Assembly (NCBI GenBank): GCA_002841375.1
Contig: PGZO01000004.1
Span: forward strand, 1 to 64,000
DNA length: 64,000 nt
Reading direction: 5' to 3'
Source of the DNA: Firmicutes bacterium HGW-Firmicutes-7
GTDB taxonomy: Bacteria; Bacillota; Clostridia; Lachnospirales; Vallitaleaceae
The notes under the pieces were generated by a model. That model was not told the origin of the DNA. It made no database searches and was given only the letters and a program-made list of their open reading frames with translations. Shown piece by piece: positions 37,007 to 46,167 of this stretch. The position numbers and the translations under genes were made by a program. How positions within the stretch are numbered: position 1 is the first letter of the stretch; every line of letters starts with the position of its first letter.

Positions 37007-37858
37007 GTGAATCATAAAGAAACAACTAGAAAGCTGAATAATGGAGTAGATATACCAGTTGTAGGTTTTGGAACCTTCAAAATTGACGACAAAAATGTTA
37101 AAGAATTAGTATTGAGTGCTGTAGATATTGGTTACCGACATATTGATACTGCCTCTTATTATAATAATGAAAAAGGTATTGGAGAAGCAATCAAAGATTG
37201 TGGATTAAAACGTGAAGAATTATTTATAACGAGTAAACTATGGATGGATGATTTAGGTTATAATAATACAATCAAGGCGTTTGAAAAAACCATGGAAAAC
37301 TTGAAATTAGACTATATTGATCTTTACTTAGTTCATTGGCCAAGGCCGTTAGCAGTAGAGAGCTGGAAGGCATTGGAAGAATTTGTTCAGCAAAAAAGAG
37401 CACGGGCTATTGGCGTGTGCAATTATAAAAAACAACACTTAGAAGAACTTATTGCGAGTACTAACATCATTCCTGCTATAAATCAAATAGAAATACATCC
37501 GAAATTACAACAGCAAGAAACTTATGAATACTGTATGAAGAATAACATTGCAGTTGAAGCGTGGTCGCCTATAATGAAAGGCAAAGTAGCAGAGATGGAA
37601 ATTTTAATAACAATCGGACATAAGTATAATAAGTCGCCAGCCCAAGTCGCTTTGCGATGGCATTTGCAAAAAAATATTATCGTCATACCAAAATCTTCAC
37701 ATCAGGAGCGTATGAAACAAAATATGGATATTTTCGATTTTAATTTATCAGATGAAGATATGTTAAGTATTGCAACCCTAGAAGAAGACATTCGATTAGG
37801 TTTTGACCCAGATTATATATATAAAAACGGATTTGATCCAAAGAGAGATTTAAAGTAA
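37007..37858 (+). CDS. Aldo/keto reductase
   Basis: A 283-residue NADPH-dependent aldo/keto reductase. The catalytic tetrad is visible as Asp and Tyr in DTASYYNNEKGIG (near 47-52), Lys in ITSKLWMDD (near 77) and His in YLVHWPRP (near 109). The C-terminal cofactor motif IPKSSHQERMKQN is near 230. It starts with GTG, with AAGGAGG 11 bases upstream. It stands alone between the diguanylate cyclase and L25 genes. The substrate is unknown. Confidence 0.9.
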   Translation: MNHKETTRKLNNGVDIPVVGFGTFKIDDKNVKELVLSAVDIGYRHIDTASYYNNEKGIGEAIKDCGLKREELFITSKLWMDDLGYNNTIKAFEKTMENLKLDYIDLYLVHWPRPLAVESWKALEEFVQQKRARAIGVCNYKKQHLEELIASTNIIPAINQIEIHPKLQQQETYEYCMKNNIAVEAWSPIMKGKVAEMEILITIGHKYNKSPAQVALRWHLQKNIIVIPKSSHQERMKQNMDIFDFNLSDEDMLSIATLEEDIRLGFDPDYIYKNGFDPKRDLK

Positions 37859-37973
37859 ATAGCTAAAAAGAGTTGTTGCAATATGGAATGTGAGAATTAG
37901 AAAATATTATGATATTTAAATATTCAGAAAATTAGTTCAATAATATGTGGTATATGCAATCGTCAGAAATATA

Positions 37974-38036
37974 TTGACGTGCTAAACATATAAAGGTATA
38001 ATAAAACTATTAGCACTCAAATTTGGGGAGTGCTAA
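37974..38036 (+). promoter_or_regulatory. Promoter with perfect CIRCE element before the L25/Ctc gene
   Basis: TTGACG (37974-37979), 17 bp, TATAAT (37997-38002). The CIRCE inverted repeat TTAGCACTC-N9-GAGTGCTAA (38010-38036) sits at the start site with both arms perfect. CIRCE is the operator of the heat-shock repressor HrcA. Apart from this, the 340-bp gap from 37859 to 38197 shows nothing I recognise. Confidence 0.92.
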
Positions 38037-38197
38037 TAGGGTGATTGTATTGGACTTTTCATAGAGTTATTCCGTCTGGATTTGATAAACGCAGCCTAAT
38101 ATCTTACTAAAGAGTATAACTTTATGCGTTTATCTTAAACATGTAAATATAAATTGTAAAGATTAATGGCTTAGCAGGCCCCAAAAGGAGAAATTTT

Positions 38198-38779
38198 ATG
38201 AATGAAATAATTTTAGAGGCATCGGAAAGACTGAAACAAAAGGGCAGATTTAGAGAAATTGGATTTATTCCAGGAGTACTTTATGGAGATAATGTTGCGG
38301 GTGCAACTTCTATAAAATTTGAAGCTACAGCCTTAAAGAAAGTTATTGCCAACCAAGGTATGAGTGCTAAAATCTGGATAAAGTATAACGACAATAAGAA
38401 ATATGGATTTATTAAGGAAGTGCAGCAACATCCAATTTCAAAGAGTATAATACATATTGATGTTCAGATTGTATCAAAAGAGCATGAGATAAAAATGCAA
38501 ATACCTATTAACTATAATGGTGATGACAATTTGAAGCATAGACAACTACAGCTACAAATATATAAACCTGAAGTAGCTGTATTAGGAAAGATGGCTTTAA
38601 TGCCTGATACAATCGAATTAGATGTAGCGGATATGAATTTAGGTGATACAATCACAGTAAATGATTTAAAGTTAGATAAACTATTAAAGGTGAATGAGGT
38701 AGAAGACGCAATTTATGCAACGATTGTTCATTTGAAGAATCAATCTGTTGAAGTGGTTGAGGAAACTGAAGCCGAGTAA
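38198..38779 (+). CDS. rplY: 50S ribosomal protein L25 / general stress protein Ctc
   Basis: A 193-residue L25/TL5/Ctc-family protein that binds 5S rRNA. The N-terminal L25 domain covers about residues 1-90 (FIPGVLYGDNVAG, QQHPISKSIIHIDVQIV). The C-terminal TL5-type beta domain ends in an acidic tail (VVEETEAE). Residues 1-15 are shorter than in many homologues. It stands alone between its own CIRCE-controlled promoter and a terminator, so it is probably induced by heat or protein-folding stress. AAAAGGAG precedes the ATG. Confidence 0.9.
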   Translation: MNEIILEASERLKQKGRFREIGFIPGVLYGDNVAGATSIKFEATALKKVIANQGMSAKIWIKYNDNKKYGFIKEVQQHPISKSIIHIDVQIVSKEHEIKMQIPINYNGDDNLKHRQLQLQIYKPEVAVLGKMALMPDTIELDVADMNLGDTITVNDLKLDKLLKVNEVEDAIYATIVHLKNQSVEVVEETEAE

Positions 38780-38818
38780 TAACTTATGCTATGCATTAAA
38801 TATAAAATTACAACTAAA

Positions 38819-38860
38819 TGAACTGTGATCATCATTTCGGTCACAGTTCAAATTTATATT
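38819..38860 (+). terminator. Terminator after L25/Ctc
   Basis: Perfect 10-bp stem TGAACTGTGA/TCACAGTTCA followed by an A/T-rich tail. The rest of the 38780-39137 gap holds only a weak hairpin (ATAGGTTT/AAACCTAT near 38911-38931). Confidence 0.75.
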
Positions 38861-39137
38861 TATCGATTGATACTTTATCATATAGATGATGTTTTTGTCT
38901 AATCTAGATTATAGGTTTATCCAAAACCTATCTAAAATCTTAAAAACCACAACACTTCGAAACTTCAATTGTCCTATTGCATAAATAACAAACAAACTGA
39001 GTCGGATTAATTAACACAACTATTGAGTACAATAGTTGTTCAAGTATCCTTTGACATGCCATGTACGTTAATTTAAATGAAATAACTTTAAGCGTCACTT
39101 TTTCATTAATGAAAAAACATGAAAGGAAGTAATCGAA

Positions 39138-40313
39138 TTGAAACAAGTAAAAGTATATGGAAATATTGCATTTTTAAGTACGTATCCACCAAGCGAATGT
39201 GGAATCGCTACATTCACAGAAAATCTCATTACCACGATTGATCATATCGAGATCATTAATACACATGTCATTGCTATTCGCAATTCCGATAACTGTATTT
39301 ACAGCGACAAAGTTATGGGAGAGATTAATCGAAACGAAAAAAGTGATTATATTGAGATGGCAAAAACTTTGAATGCTTCCAATGTTGATCTATTAGTAAT
39401 TGAGCATGAATATGGGATTTATGGTGGCAATCATGGTGACTATATTCTTGATTTAGTAAATAATCTTGAAATCCCGATTGTAACAACAATCCATACTATT
39501 TTATCTGAGCCTAATGCGAAGCAACGACAAATTATTCATGAACTTGGAAAAAAGAGTGAAAAAATCATTACGATGGCCCGAAACACCAAACTAATGCTTC
39601 GATCTATTTATGGTATAGAAACTGAAAAAATAGAGGTTATTCATCATGGTGTTCCAAAAAAACCCCTTCAAAACAGACAAATACTAAAAAAGAAGTTGGG
39701 ATATGAGAATCAACATATTATAATCAGCTTTGGATTTATTGGACCTAAGAAAGGGCTAGAATATGGTATTGAAGCAATTGACAAAGTAATTCATTCATAT
39801 ACGGATAGTGATATTTTGTATCTTATTCTTGGCCAAACACCGGATGAACTTAAAGAAGAAGGAATCGCATATAGAAAGAAGCTAGAAGATCTTGTCGATA
39901 CACTTGATTTAAGTAGAAATGTAAAATTTATTAATAAGTATCTCTCAAAAGATGAAATAATACAGTACTTACAGTTAGCAGATATTTGTTTGACCCCGTA
40001 TGTGGAAAAAGATCAAGCAGTGAGTGGTACGTTAGCTTATGCAGTAGGTTATGGAAAGGCGATTGTATCAACACCATACTTATATGCGCAAGAAATGTTA
40101 GCAGATGGACATGGGTTATTTGCTGAGTTTAATGATCCCGACTCTTTGGCTGGGTGTATAAAAGATATTATTGATCATCCTATTAAGAAATTGAAGATGG
40201 AAAGAAACATTTCAAAGATTGGAAGAACAATGTACTGGGATAAAATAGCGCTACGCTATACAAAAGTTTTGCTAAGTATTATTACTTCCGTTACTGGTAT
40301 TGGTGCGGTGTAA
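39138..40313 (+). CDS. GT4-family glycosyltransferase
   Basis: A 391-residue GT-B glycosyltransferase. The N-terminal FLSTYPPSECGIATFTENL (residues 11-29) is the nucleotide-sugar-side signature of a GT4 subgroup that transfers mannose or glucose. EHEYGIYGG (near 92), IHHGVPKKP (near 172) and the C-terminal SGTLAYAVGYGKAIVSTPY (near 296) with E-x7-E-like spacing complete the fold. It begins with TTG behind AAAGGAAG. The nearby mannose-1-phosphate guanylyltransferase suggests a GDP-mannose donor. The acceptor is unknown. Confidence 0.85.
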   Translation: MKQVKVYGNIAFLSTYPPSECGIATFTENLITTIDHIEIINTHVIAIRNSDNCIYSDKVMGEINRNEKSDYIEMAKTLNASNVDLLVIEHEYGIYGGNHGDYILDLVNNLEIPIVTTIHTILSEPNAKQRQIIHELGKKSEKIITMARNTKLMLRSIYGIETEKIEVIHHGVPKKPLQNRQILKKKLGYENQHIIISFGFIGPKKGLEYGIEAIDKVIHSYTDSDILYLILGQTPDELKEEGIAYRKKLEDLVDTLDLSRNVKFINKYLSKDEIIQYLQLADICLTPYVEKDQAVSGTLAYAVGYGKAIVSTPYLYAQEMLADGHGLFAEFNDPDSLAGCIKDIIDHPIKKLKMERNISKIGRTMYWDKIALRYTKVLLSIITSVTGIGAV

Positions 40314-40334
40314 GGCTATGATAAGTAAAAGAAT

Positions 40335-40376
40335 AAACCCTCCTAGATTACTCGTGATTTAGAAGGGTTTTGTTTA
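40335..40376. terminator. Bidirectional terminator
   Basis: AAACCCT-cCTA ... TAg-AAGGGTTT with T-runs on both strands, between the converging glycosyltransferase and the small starch-binding-like gene. Confidence 0.8.
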
Positions 40377-40382
40377 TTCGTT

Positions 40383-40691
40383 TTATCTTTCTTGAACTTC
40401 AAAGGTATAGTTATTTGTATTGTTATTATCCCAATTATTTGCACTATCTTTGAATGCCATATTTAATTGTTGTTGGCTTGTAACAGGAACTTTAGCCTCA
40501 AATCCATCGTATGTTTTTGTCATTTTGATATCTTTAGTATTGTCCCATGAGTTACCATATCCTGCGTGTAAATAAACTGTATCTGCTCCAGAGTTGCAAA
40601 GTAGGCCATTATATATAACAGTTGCATCGTCGCCCTTTGCTATTACATTTGGTTTTATCACAACACCATTATCTACATATAAGTTGTACAT
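40383..40691 (-). CDS. Small carbohydrate-binding (CBM25-like) protein
   Basis: A 102-residue protein consisting almost entirely of one beta-sandwich resembling starch-binding modules of family CBM25. It has the aromatic-rich YLHAGYGNSWDN (near 55) and the NWDNNNTNNYTFEV ending (near 86). No signal peptide or enzyme domain is present, so it is probably cytoplasmic. It may bind glycogen or another alpha-glucan, perhaps alongside the GH13 enzyme. I chose ATG 40691 behind AAAGGAGAG; the longer frame upstream crosses a terminator and is not coding. A separate promoter and terminator upstream may regulate it. Confidence 0.75.
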   Translation of the reverse strand: MYNLYVDNGVVIKPNVIAKGDDATVIYNGLLCNSGADTVYLHAGYGNSWDNTKDIKMTKTYDGFEAKVPVTSQQQLNMAFKDSANNWDNNNTNNYTFEVQER

Positions 40692-40860
40692 ATTAATCTC
40701 TCCTTTTATAATTGTAAAATTATCAAGTTGTTTTCTAACAATCACTATGCATATACTTTGCACAACAGTATTATCTCCGAGATTCAGAATAATTATCCCC
40801 AGTAAAAAAACAACGTTAAATATAATTCTGTTTAAGATTTTTTGTTTTAAAAAAGTGTAA

Positions 40861-40974
40861 AAAAAAAGCACCTACGATCGGTGCTTTTAAAAGGATGAGG
40901 GGGAGAGTATTTAATATGTAAGAGGTAACTATTCTTACAAGAGTAATTATATAATATTTGTCGAAGAATGTCAA
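40861..40974 (-). ncRNA. Candidate C-rich small RNA or attenuated leader
   Basis: On the minus strand TTGACA (40969-40974) and TATAAT (40946-40951) are 17 bp apart. About 80 nt after the expected start lies a strong intrinsic terminator, GCACC-gatcgta-GGTGC plus at least nine T residues. Between them are a 7-bp hairpin (TGTAAGA/TCTTACA) and a single-stranded CTCCCCCTCATCC stretch. This order matches base-pairing small RNAs of Gram-positive bacteria. Read-through would reach the CBM25-like gene 170 nt further on, so it may instead be an attenuator. No open frame of note is inside it. Confidence 0.5.
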
Positions 40975-41100
40975 CTAGTAAAAATATAGGGATAATAAGA
41001 ATTGGGAATATTGGGTTAAAGTTCGTGGCCAAAATGCCACGAGACGAGGTAAATGACTGCTAACAGATGATAAGATGGAAAATGATGTCATATATTCTTC

Positions 41101-41171
41101 TTGACATTATTGGTTGAAAATTATATAATTACAGAGGAATTTGTATAATTAAGAGGCGTCTAGTGTATAAT
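41101..41171 (+). promoter_or_regulatory. Consensus promoter and three spaced TATAATTA repeats
   Basis: TTGACA (41101-41106), 17 bp, TATAAT (41124-41129). TATAATTA recurs at 41144 and 41166, giving 20-22-bp spacing. The next gene starts 350 bp downstream. The rest of the 40975-41520 gap shows no gene or known RNA family. Confidence 0.55.
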
Positions 41172-41520
41172 TATTAGATGGATTAGCAAATTTCAAAGAA
41201 TTATTGGGGCTTTAATAAAGAGGGAAATGCAATAGTGGCTATAATACTTCTTATGTTAGGAAGTTGTTAAACAATTTGAGGTAGATTTAACCATATTGAA
41301 GGGTGCGTATCATGTGATTATTGATTCCACCTGTATTTGCTATACAATTTACTCTCCTATCTATTAGTCCTTAAATGAATCCCCATTTCTGATTTCTACT
41401 TAAATATAAAGAATGAGTGCAGTATCAAAACTAAGTTCGTTCTTAAGACTTAATTATTAGGTGTGTGCTTGAGTACGATTAAGGATTACGTAAGAGATAC
41501 TATTTAAGGGAGGATAGATT

Positions 41521-42570
41521 ATGAATAATGCGATTCTAATAATGGCTGGAGGGAGTGGGCAACGTTTTTGGCCTTTATCTACACAAGAAAGACCAAAGCA
41601 ACTTTTAAGCTTGCTTTCTGAAAGAACCATGATACGAGAGACGGTGGACAGAGTATTACCATTAATCAATACAGATAGAATTTTTATTGCAACAAATGCT
41701 ACACAAAGCAAGGCGATTATGAGTGAATTACCCTTTATTCCAAAGAAGAATATTATTATTGAACCAGTCTTCAAGGATACGGCTGCGGCAATTGGCTACG
41801 CAAGCATATATATAAACCATTGTTACCCAGATGCTGTAGTAATTGTTTTAGCTTCTAATCATTTAATTGAAAATGAAGAATGTTTTAGAAGTGTATTACG
41901 TACTGCCGTTCAAGAAGCCCATAATAATAGTTCGATTGTAACCCTTGGAATTAAACCCAATAAACCTGAGACGGGATTGGGATATATTGAAATTATACCA
42001 AATGCAGAACGCGGATGTGTTGTAGAGGCGAGGAGATTTTGTGAAAAGCCATGTTACGAGCAAGCAAAGGAGTATATGGCGCAAGGCAATTTTCTGTGGA
42101 ATAGTGGCATGTTTATCTTTAAGATTAAAACGATTATGGAGGAATTTAAGGAATATTTACCAAATCATTATCAAATATTAATGCAAATACAGGATTATAT
42201 TGAAGCTGATTTGTGGGGAGAATCGCTAGCAGATGAAATTCCTTTTTATTTTGAAGCATTTGAAAAGACTTCTATAGATTTGGGTATTATGGAGCATTCT
42301 AAGGTAATTAAAGTGATCCCTTCTGATTTTGGATGGAATGACATAGGAAGTTTTACTTCGCTTGAGGAAATATTTGAACCAAATGAGAATGGAACAGTAT
42401 GTAGAGCAGCTAATATTAAAGAACTTAATTCTAGAAACAATATTATTATTGGAACAAATAAGTATATAGCAACTATAGGGATAGAGGATGTAGTGATTGT
42501 ACAGACAGATGATACGATTTTGATATGCAAAAAGGATCAAGTACAGGATATTAAAAAATTATTGTTATAG
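41521..42570 (+). CDS. manC: Mannose-1-phosphate guanylyltransferase
   Basis: A 349-residue nucleotidyltransferase making GDP-mannose from mannose 1-phosphate and GTP. The signature AGGSGQRFWPLSTQERPKQ is at residues 9-27. VLASNHLIEN (near 110), RFCEKPCYEQAKEY (near 171), FLWNSGMFIFK (near 191) and SDFGWNDIGSF (near 264) follow the usual order. The C-terminal isomerase domain of bifunctional forms is absent, as is normal for this length. GGGAGG precedes the ATG. With the upstream glycosyltransferase it suggests mannosyl transfer. Confidence 0.92.
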   Translation: MNNAILIMAGGSGQRFWPLSTQERPKQLLSLLSERTMIRETVDRVLPLINTDRIFIATNATQSKAIMSELPFIPKKNIIIEPVFKDTAAAIGYASIYINHCYPDAVVIVLASNHLIENEECFRSVLRTAVQEAHNNSSIVTLGIKPNKPETGLGYIEIIPNAERGCVVEARRFCEKPCYEQAKEYMAQGNFLWNSGMFIFKIKTIMEEFKEYLPNHYQILMQIQDYIEADLWGESLADEIPFYFEAFEKTSIDLGIMEHSKVIKVIPSDFGWNDIGSFTSLEEIFEPNENGTVCRAANIKELNSRNNIIIGTNKYIATIGIEDVVIVQTDDTILICKKDQVQDIKKLLL

Positions 42571-42583
42571 AAATATTAATAAA

Positions 42584-42650
42584 ACAAAGGAAGTCCTCCT
42601 ATGGAGGGTGAGTATTCTTTGAAGTTTAAGACCATAGGGTCTTTTTTTTT
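42584..42650 (+). terminator. Dispersed-repeat copy plus terminator
   Basis: AAAGGAAGTCC-TCC/GGA-GGGTGAGTATTCTTTG (42586-42622) is a short copy of the dispersed repeat. AAGACC-atag-GGTCTT (42628-42643) followed by T-8 or more is a clear terminator. Confidence 0.8.
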
Positions 42651-42810
42651 GCTTATAGCAATTTCACTAAACTTTTTTAATTTATGAGGATAAAAATATA
42701 ATAAGTGCTCAAGGCGTGATATCATATTGACAAAAGAAACCGTGGGGTATACTATATACTTAATTAATAAAGTTAAATAAGTAAGTACTAGCATAAAGGG
42801 TGGTGTTTAT

Positions 42811-44004
42811 ATGGAAAATAAAGCAGGTAATCCAAAAACGATTAGGGAAAATAACCAGAAGGTTTTAGCCCAATATTTATTCAAACATGGAACTACATCC
42901 AGAGCTCAACTTTCAAAGGTATTTCATTTAAGTTCACCTAGCGTTTATAAAAATATTGCCCAACTGATTGATCAGAACATCGTATTAGAAATTGGAGAGG
43001 GTGGCTCAGCAGGTGGTAGAAGGCCAATGCTCATCAGTTTCAATTATGATATGGGGTACATAGTAAGTATGGATTTAAAAGGGGAATACCTTAAATTGGC
43101 ACTAGCTAACCTAGAATTAACCGTTATTGGAAGAGATGAAATTCTCATACGAGATTATCAAAGTGGTCAAGATTTATTTGCTAAAAGTATTGAAATTATT
43201 AACGATTTAATGCAAAAAAATCATATTAATGCAAGTAATCTTTTATCAATAGTAATGGGTGTACCGGGTTCAGTAAATCAACAGACAGGCCAAGTGAACA
43301 TGCCACCAATTTGGTTTAATGTTGGAGATATGAAACGTATTGAAGATTTAATTTGTCAGGCCTATCCAACATGCAAGGTAATCATAAAAAATGATATTAA
43401 CTTAGCTGCAATTGGTGAAATGCGGTATGGAATTGGAACAGGTTGTAAGAATCTTATTTATGTTAGTGTGGACATGGGCGTTGGTGCTGGCATGATTATG
43501 GATGGAAACTTGTATGAAGGCAGTCGCTTTTCTTCAGGAGAAATTGGATATTCAAGAACAAGTCTTCAAACAACAAAAACCTTAGAAGATGAAATTTCTA
43601 TTAGAGCTATTACAGAGCACATAAAAGAACACGAAGGAATCAATCAAGATGGACGCATTGATAAGTTTCTTTCAAAAGATCGAAAAACCATTAATATTCC
43701 TGAAATTAATAAAGCATTAGTAAAGCAAGATGTTGATCTATTGAAAATTATGGAAGATGCAATTAATAAACTAGGGCTAATTTTATCAAATATCTGTGCA
43801 CTATTGGACATTGAGCTAATTATTATCGGTGGGAAGATTGTAGATATCGATTATGATATTAAAACAAAATTAGATCAAATAATTAATACAAATATTCCAA
43901 TTGAAGTAAAAACAGGGTTTTCTTCCTTAAATGATGATGAAATTATTTTTGGGGGATTTGCATTATCCTTAGATGAGATATTAAAGAAGATTGCAATTTA
44001 TTAA
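42811..44004 (+). CDS. ROK-family transcriptional regulator (NagC/XylR type)
   Basis: A 397-residue ROK protein with an N-terminal winged helix (QYLFKHGTTSRAQLSKVFHLSSPSVYKNI, residues 19-47) and a sugar-kinase-like effector domain. The domain includes VMGVPGSVNQQTG (near 149), NDINLAAIGEMRYGIG (near 194) and SGEIGYSR (near 247). The usual cysteine-rich ROK zinc motif is not evident. It precedes a ROK kinase and a monosaccharide ABC transporter on the same strand and probably regulates them. AGGGTGG precedes the ATG. Confidence 0.88.
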   Translation: MENKAGNPKTIRENNQKVLAQYLFKHGTTSRAQLSKVFHLSSPSVYKNIAQLIDQNIVLEIGEGGSAGGRRPMLISFNYDMGYIVSMDLKGEYLKLALANLELTVIGRDEILIRDYQSGQDLFAKSIEIINDLMQKNHINASNLLSIVMGVPGSVNQQTGQVNMPPIWFNVGDMKRIEDLICQAYPTCKVIIKNDINLAAIGEMRYGIGTGCKNLIYVSVDMGVGAGMIMDGNLYEGSRFSSGEIGYSRTSLQTTKTLEDEISIRAITEHIKEHEGINQDGRIDKFLSKDRKTINIPEINKALVKQDVDLLKIMEDAINKLGLILSNICALLDIELIIIGGKIVDIDYDIKTKLDQIINTNIPIEVKTGFSSLNDDEIIFGGFALSLDEILKKIAIY

Positions 44005-44042
44005 GTCAAATATGTAGCCAATTGAAGGAACGAGGAATCAAA

Positions 44043-44984
44043 ATGATTATAAAAGATAAAAAAAAGTATGCTATTGGAGTAGATATTGGTGGTACAAAAA
44101 TATTGCTCATGATTGCAAATAAGTTTGGAAAAGTCATACATAAAAAGAAAGTGGATTCAACAGGTGATTTGAATGACATATTGAAAATTATCGATGTCTT
44201 TTTAGATGAAGTCAATATTGGAATCAACGAAATCGTAGGTATGGGTATTGGTGTGCCAGGAGAAATCAATAGCTTAGATGGTATTGTGAGAGTCTCAGTT
44301 CAAATGGGATGGAAGGATACGAATATTAAAGAAGTATTTAGTGACCGTTATGCTTTTCCAGTTTACATAAAAAATGATGTTAACTTCTCCGCGCTGGGAG
44401 AAAGATGGATAGGGAATGGTGATAATAGTGATAATCTGGTTTACATCTCTATTGGAACTGGAGTTGGTGGAGCAATTATCGCAAATGGCCATCTTATAGA
44501 AGGTTACAATTTTTCAGCGGGAGAACTCGGTTATATAGTTGATAAGGATGATTTTGATAAAGAGTCAATTAACGATCTTGAAGGCTTTGGAAGCTTAGAG
44601 AGGAAGATATCTGGCCATACATTGACCCAAAAGGTAAGTGAAATGGGCATATCGCCGGAGGAGTTATTTATAGAGTTTAAGAAAGGTGAACAATCAGCAG
44701 TGGATATAATCGAGGTTTTTATAAGAGATTTATCTATTGCAATAGCAAATTTGGTTAGTACACTTAATCCAGAGTTTGTCATAATTGGAGGTGGTGTTTC
44801 AGAATCCATGCATTGTATTATTGACCAAATTATTACTTGTGTAAATCGACTTACAATTTTTCCGACAAACGTTAAATTATCAAAGTTGGGAGGTGAAGCA
44901 GGTGCGTATGGATGTATTTATTATGTGTTTTTTGAAGCAACAGAAGATACAACATCATCCATAAAGAAAGTACGCAGTAAATAG
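44043..44984 (+). CDS. ROK-family sugar kinase (glucokinase-like)
   Basis: A 313-residue ROK kinase without a DNA-binding domain. The ATP motif GVDIGGTKILLMI is near residue 11, MGIGVPGEIN near 67, the catalytic Asp lies in IKNDVNFSALGERW (near 112), and SIGTGVGGAII follows near 139. The zinc-binding cysteine motif of many ROK kinases is missing. It probably phosphorylates the sugar imported by the downstream ABC transporter. I chose ATG 44043 behind GAGGA; a TTG seven codons upstream is less likely. Confidence 0.86.
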   Translation: MIIKDKKKYAIGVDIGGTKILLMIANKFGKVIHKKKVDSTGDLNDILKIIDVFLDEVNIGINEIVGMGIGVPGEINSLDGIVRVSVQMGWKDTNIKEVFSDRYAFPVYIKNDVNFSALGERWIGNGDNSDNLVYISIGTGVGGAIIANGHLIEGYNFSAGELGYIVDKDDFDKESINDLEGFGSLERKISGHTLTQKVSEMGISPEELFIEFKKGEQSAVDIIEVFIRDLSIAIANLVSTLNPEFVIIGGGVSESMHCIIDQIITCVNRLTIFPTNVKLSKLGGEAGAYGCIYYVFFEATEDTTSSIKKVRSK

Positions 44985-45097
44985 CCTACAGTAATAAAAA
45001 AATTCCTTAAAGTGTGTAACCATAGGAATTAAAGAGACTGCAATATACCTTTACATAAAGCAGTAAAATTGTAACTAATAATAAGGAGGATATGAAA

Positions 45098-46132
45098 ATG
45101 AAAAATGCAACAAAATTTTTTGCTTTAATACTAACAATTATTATGATGACAGGATTGTTTACAGGATGTGGTTCAACAACTGAAACATCAAAAACAGGGG
45201 AAAATAAGATTTTGGTGGGGATATCTTTACCAACCCAAAGGGAAGAAAGATGGGTTTTAGACAAGGAAAACTTTGAAAAGGTAGCAGAGGAGCTAGACGT
45301 AGAACTAGCAATTCAAATTGCAGACAATGATGCGGCAAAACAGCAATCACAATGTGAAAACTTAATTGCTCAAGGTATTGATGTTCTAATTTTAGCACCA
45401 CACGATGGGACTGCAGCAGCTAACATTGTCACAATGGCGCATGATGCAGGCATCAAAGTTGTTTCTTATGATCGACTTGTAATGAATGCTGATGTAGATC
45501 TTTATCTTACTTTTGATAGCTTAATAGTAGGCGAAATGCAAGCTGAGTGGTTACTAAGTCAAGCACCAAAAGGTAATATTGTACTTCTTGCCGGAGACCC
45601 TGGTGACAGCTGTGCAGTACTTTATCGCCAAGGTGCAATAAATGTACTTCAACCTAAAGTTGACAGCGGAGATATTACAATTGTTCTTGATCAAGAATGT
45701 AAAGATTGGCAACCAGTAGAAGCACTTAAGCATATGGAAAATGCACTAACTGTAAATAACAATAATATTCAAGGAGTTCTTGCTCCAAATGATGGTACTG
45801 CTGGAGCAGCAATTCAAGCACTTGCAGCACAAGGCTTGGATGGTAAAGTACCTGTAACAGGTCAAGATGCTGAAGTAGATGCAGTTAAAAGAATTATAGA
45901 AGGAACTCAAGGTATTACTGTATTTAATGACATCAGAACATTAGGCAGAGAAGCTATGATTTCAGCTATTAAACTTGCAAAGGGCGAAAACCCAGAGGCG
46001 AAAAAGGTAAATAATAATGGCAAGTATGATGTGCCTTCTATTGAAGTATCACCTGTGGTTGTAGATATAAACAACTATAAAGAACAATTAATTGATAGTG
46101 GTTTTATTTCAGAAGACAAGCTTAATAAGTAA
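45098..46132 (+). CDS. Monosaccharide ABC transporter substrate-binding lipoprotein (XylF/ChvE type)
   Basis: A 344-residue binding protein with a signal peptide ending in the lipobox LFTGC (C24). The fold begins at NKILVGISLPTQREERW and includes DNDAAKQQSQCENLIAQG, APNDGTAGAAIQAL and VTGQDAEVDAVKRI, as in xylose- and glucose-binding ChvE/XylF proteins. The ligand is probably an aldose. ATG 45098 is eight bases after GGAGG; ATG 45092 is too close to that site. Confidence 0.9.
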   Translation: MKNATKFFALILTIIMMTGLFTGCGSTTETSKTGENKILVGISLPTQREERWVLDKENFEKVAEELDVELAIQIADNDAAKQQSQCENLIAQGIDVLILAPHDGTAAANIVTMAHDAGIKVVSYDRLVMNADVDLYLTFDSLIVGEMQAEWLLSQAPKGNIVLLAGDPGDSCAVLYRQGAINVLQPKVDSGDITIVLDQECKDWQPVEALKHMENALTVNNNNIQGVLAPNDGTAGAAIQALAAQGLDGKVPVTGQDAEVDAVKRIIEGTQGITVFNDIRTLGREAMISAIKLAKGENPEAKKVNNNGKYDVPSIEVSPVVVDINNYKEQLIDSGFISEDKLNK

Positions 46133-46167
46133 TCGTATTAAACAAACACAAATTAAGAATATGAATG

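Noticed and set aside
40692-40871. N-terminal extension of the CBM25-like protein to 162 residues
   Set aside because: It would read through a strong terminator region, lacks family similarity, and the internal ATG has a much better ribosome site.
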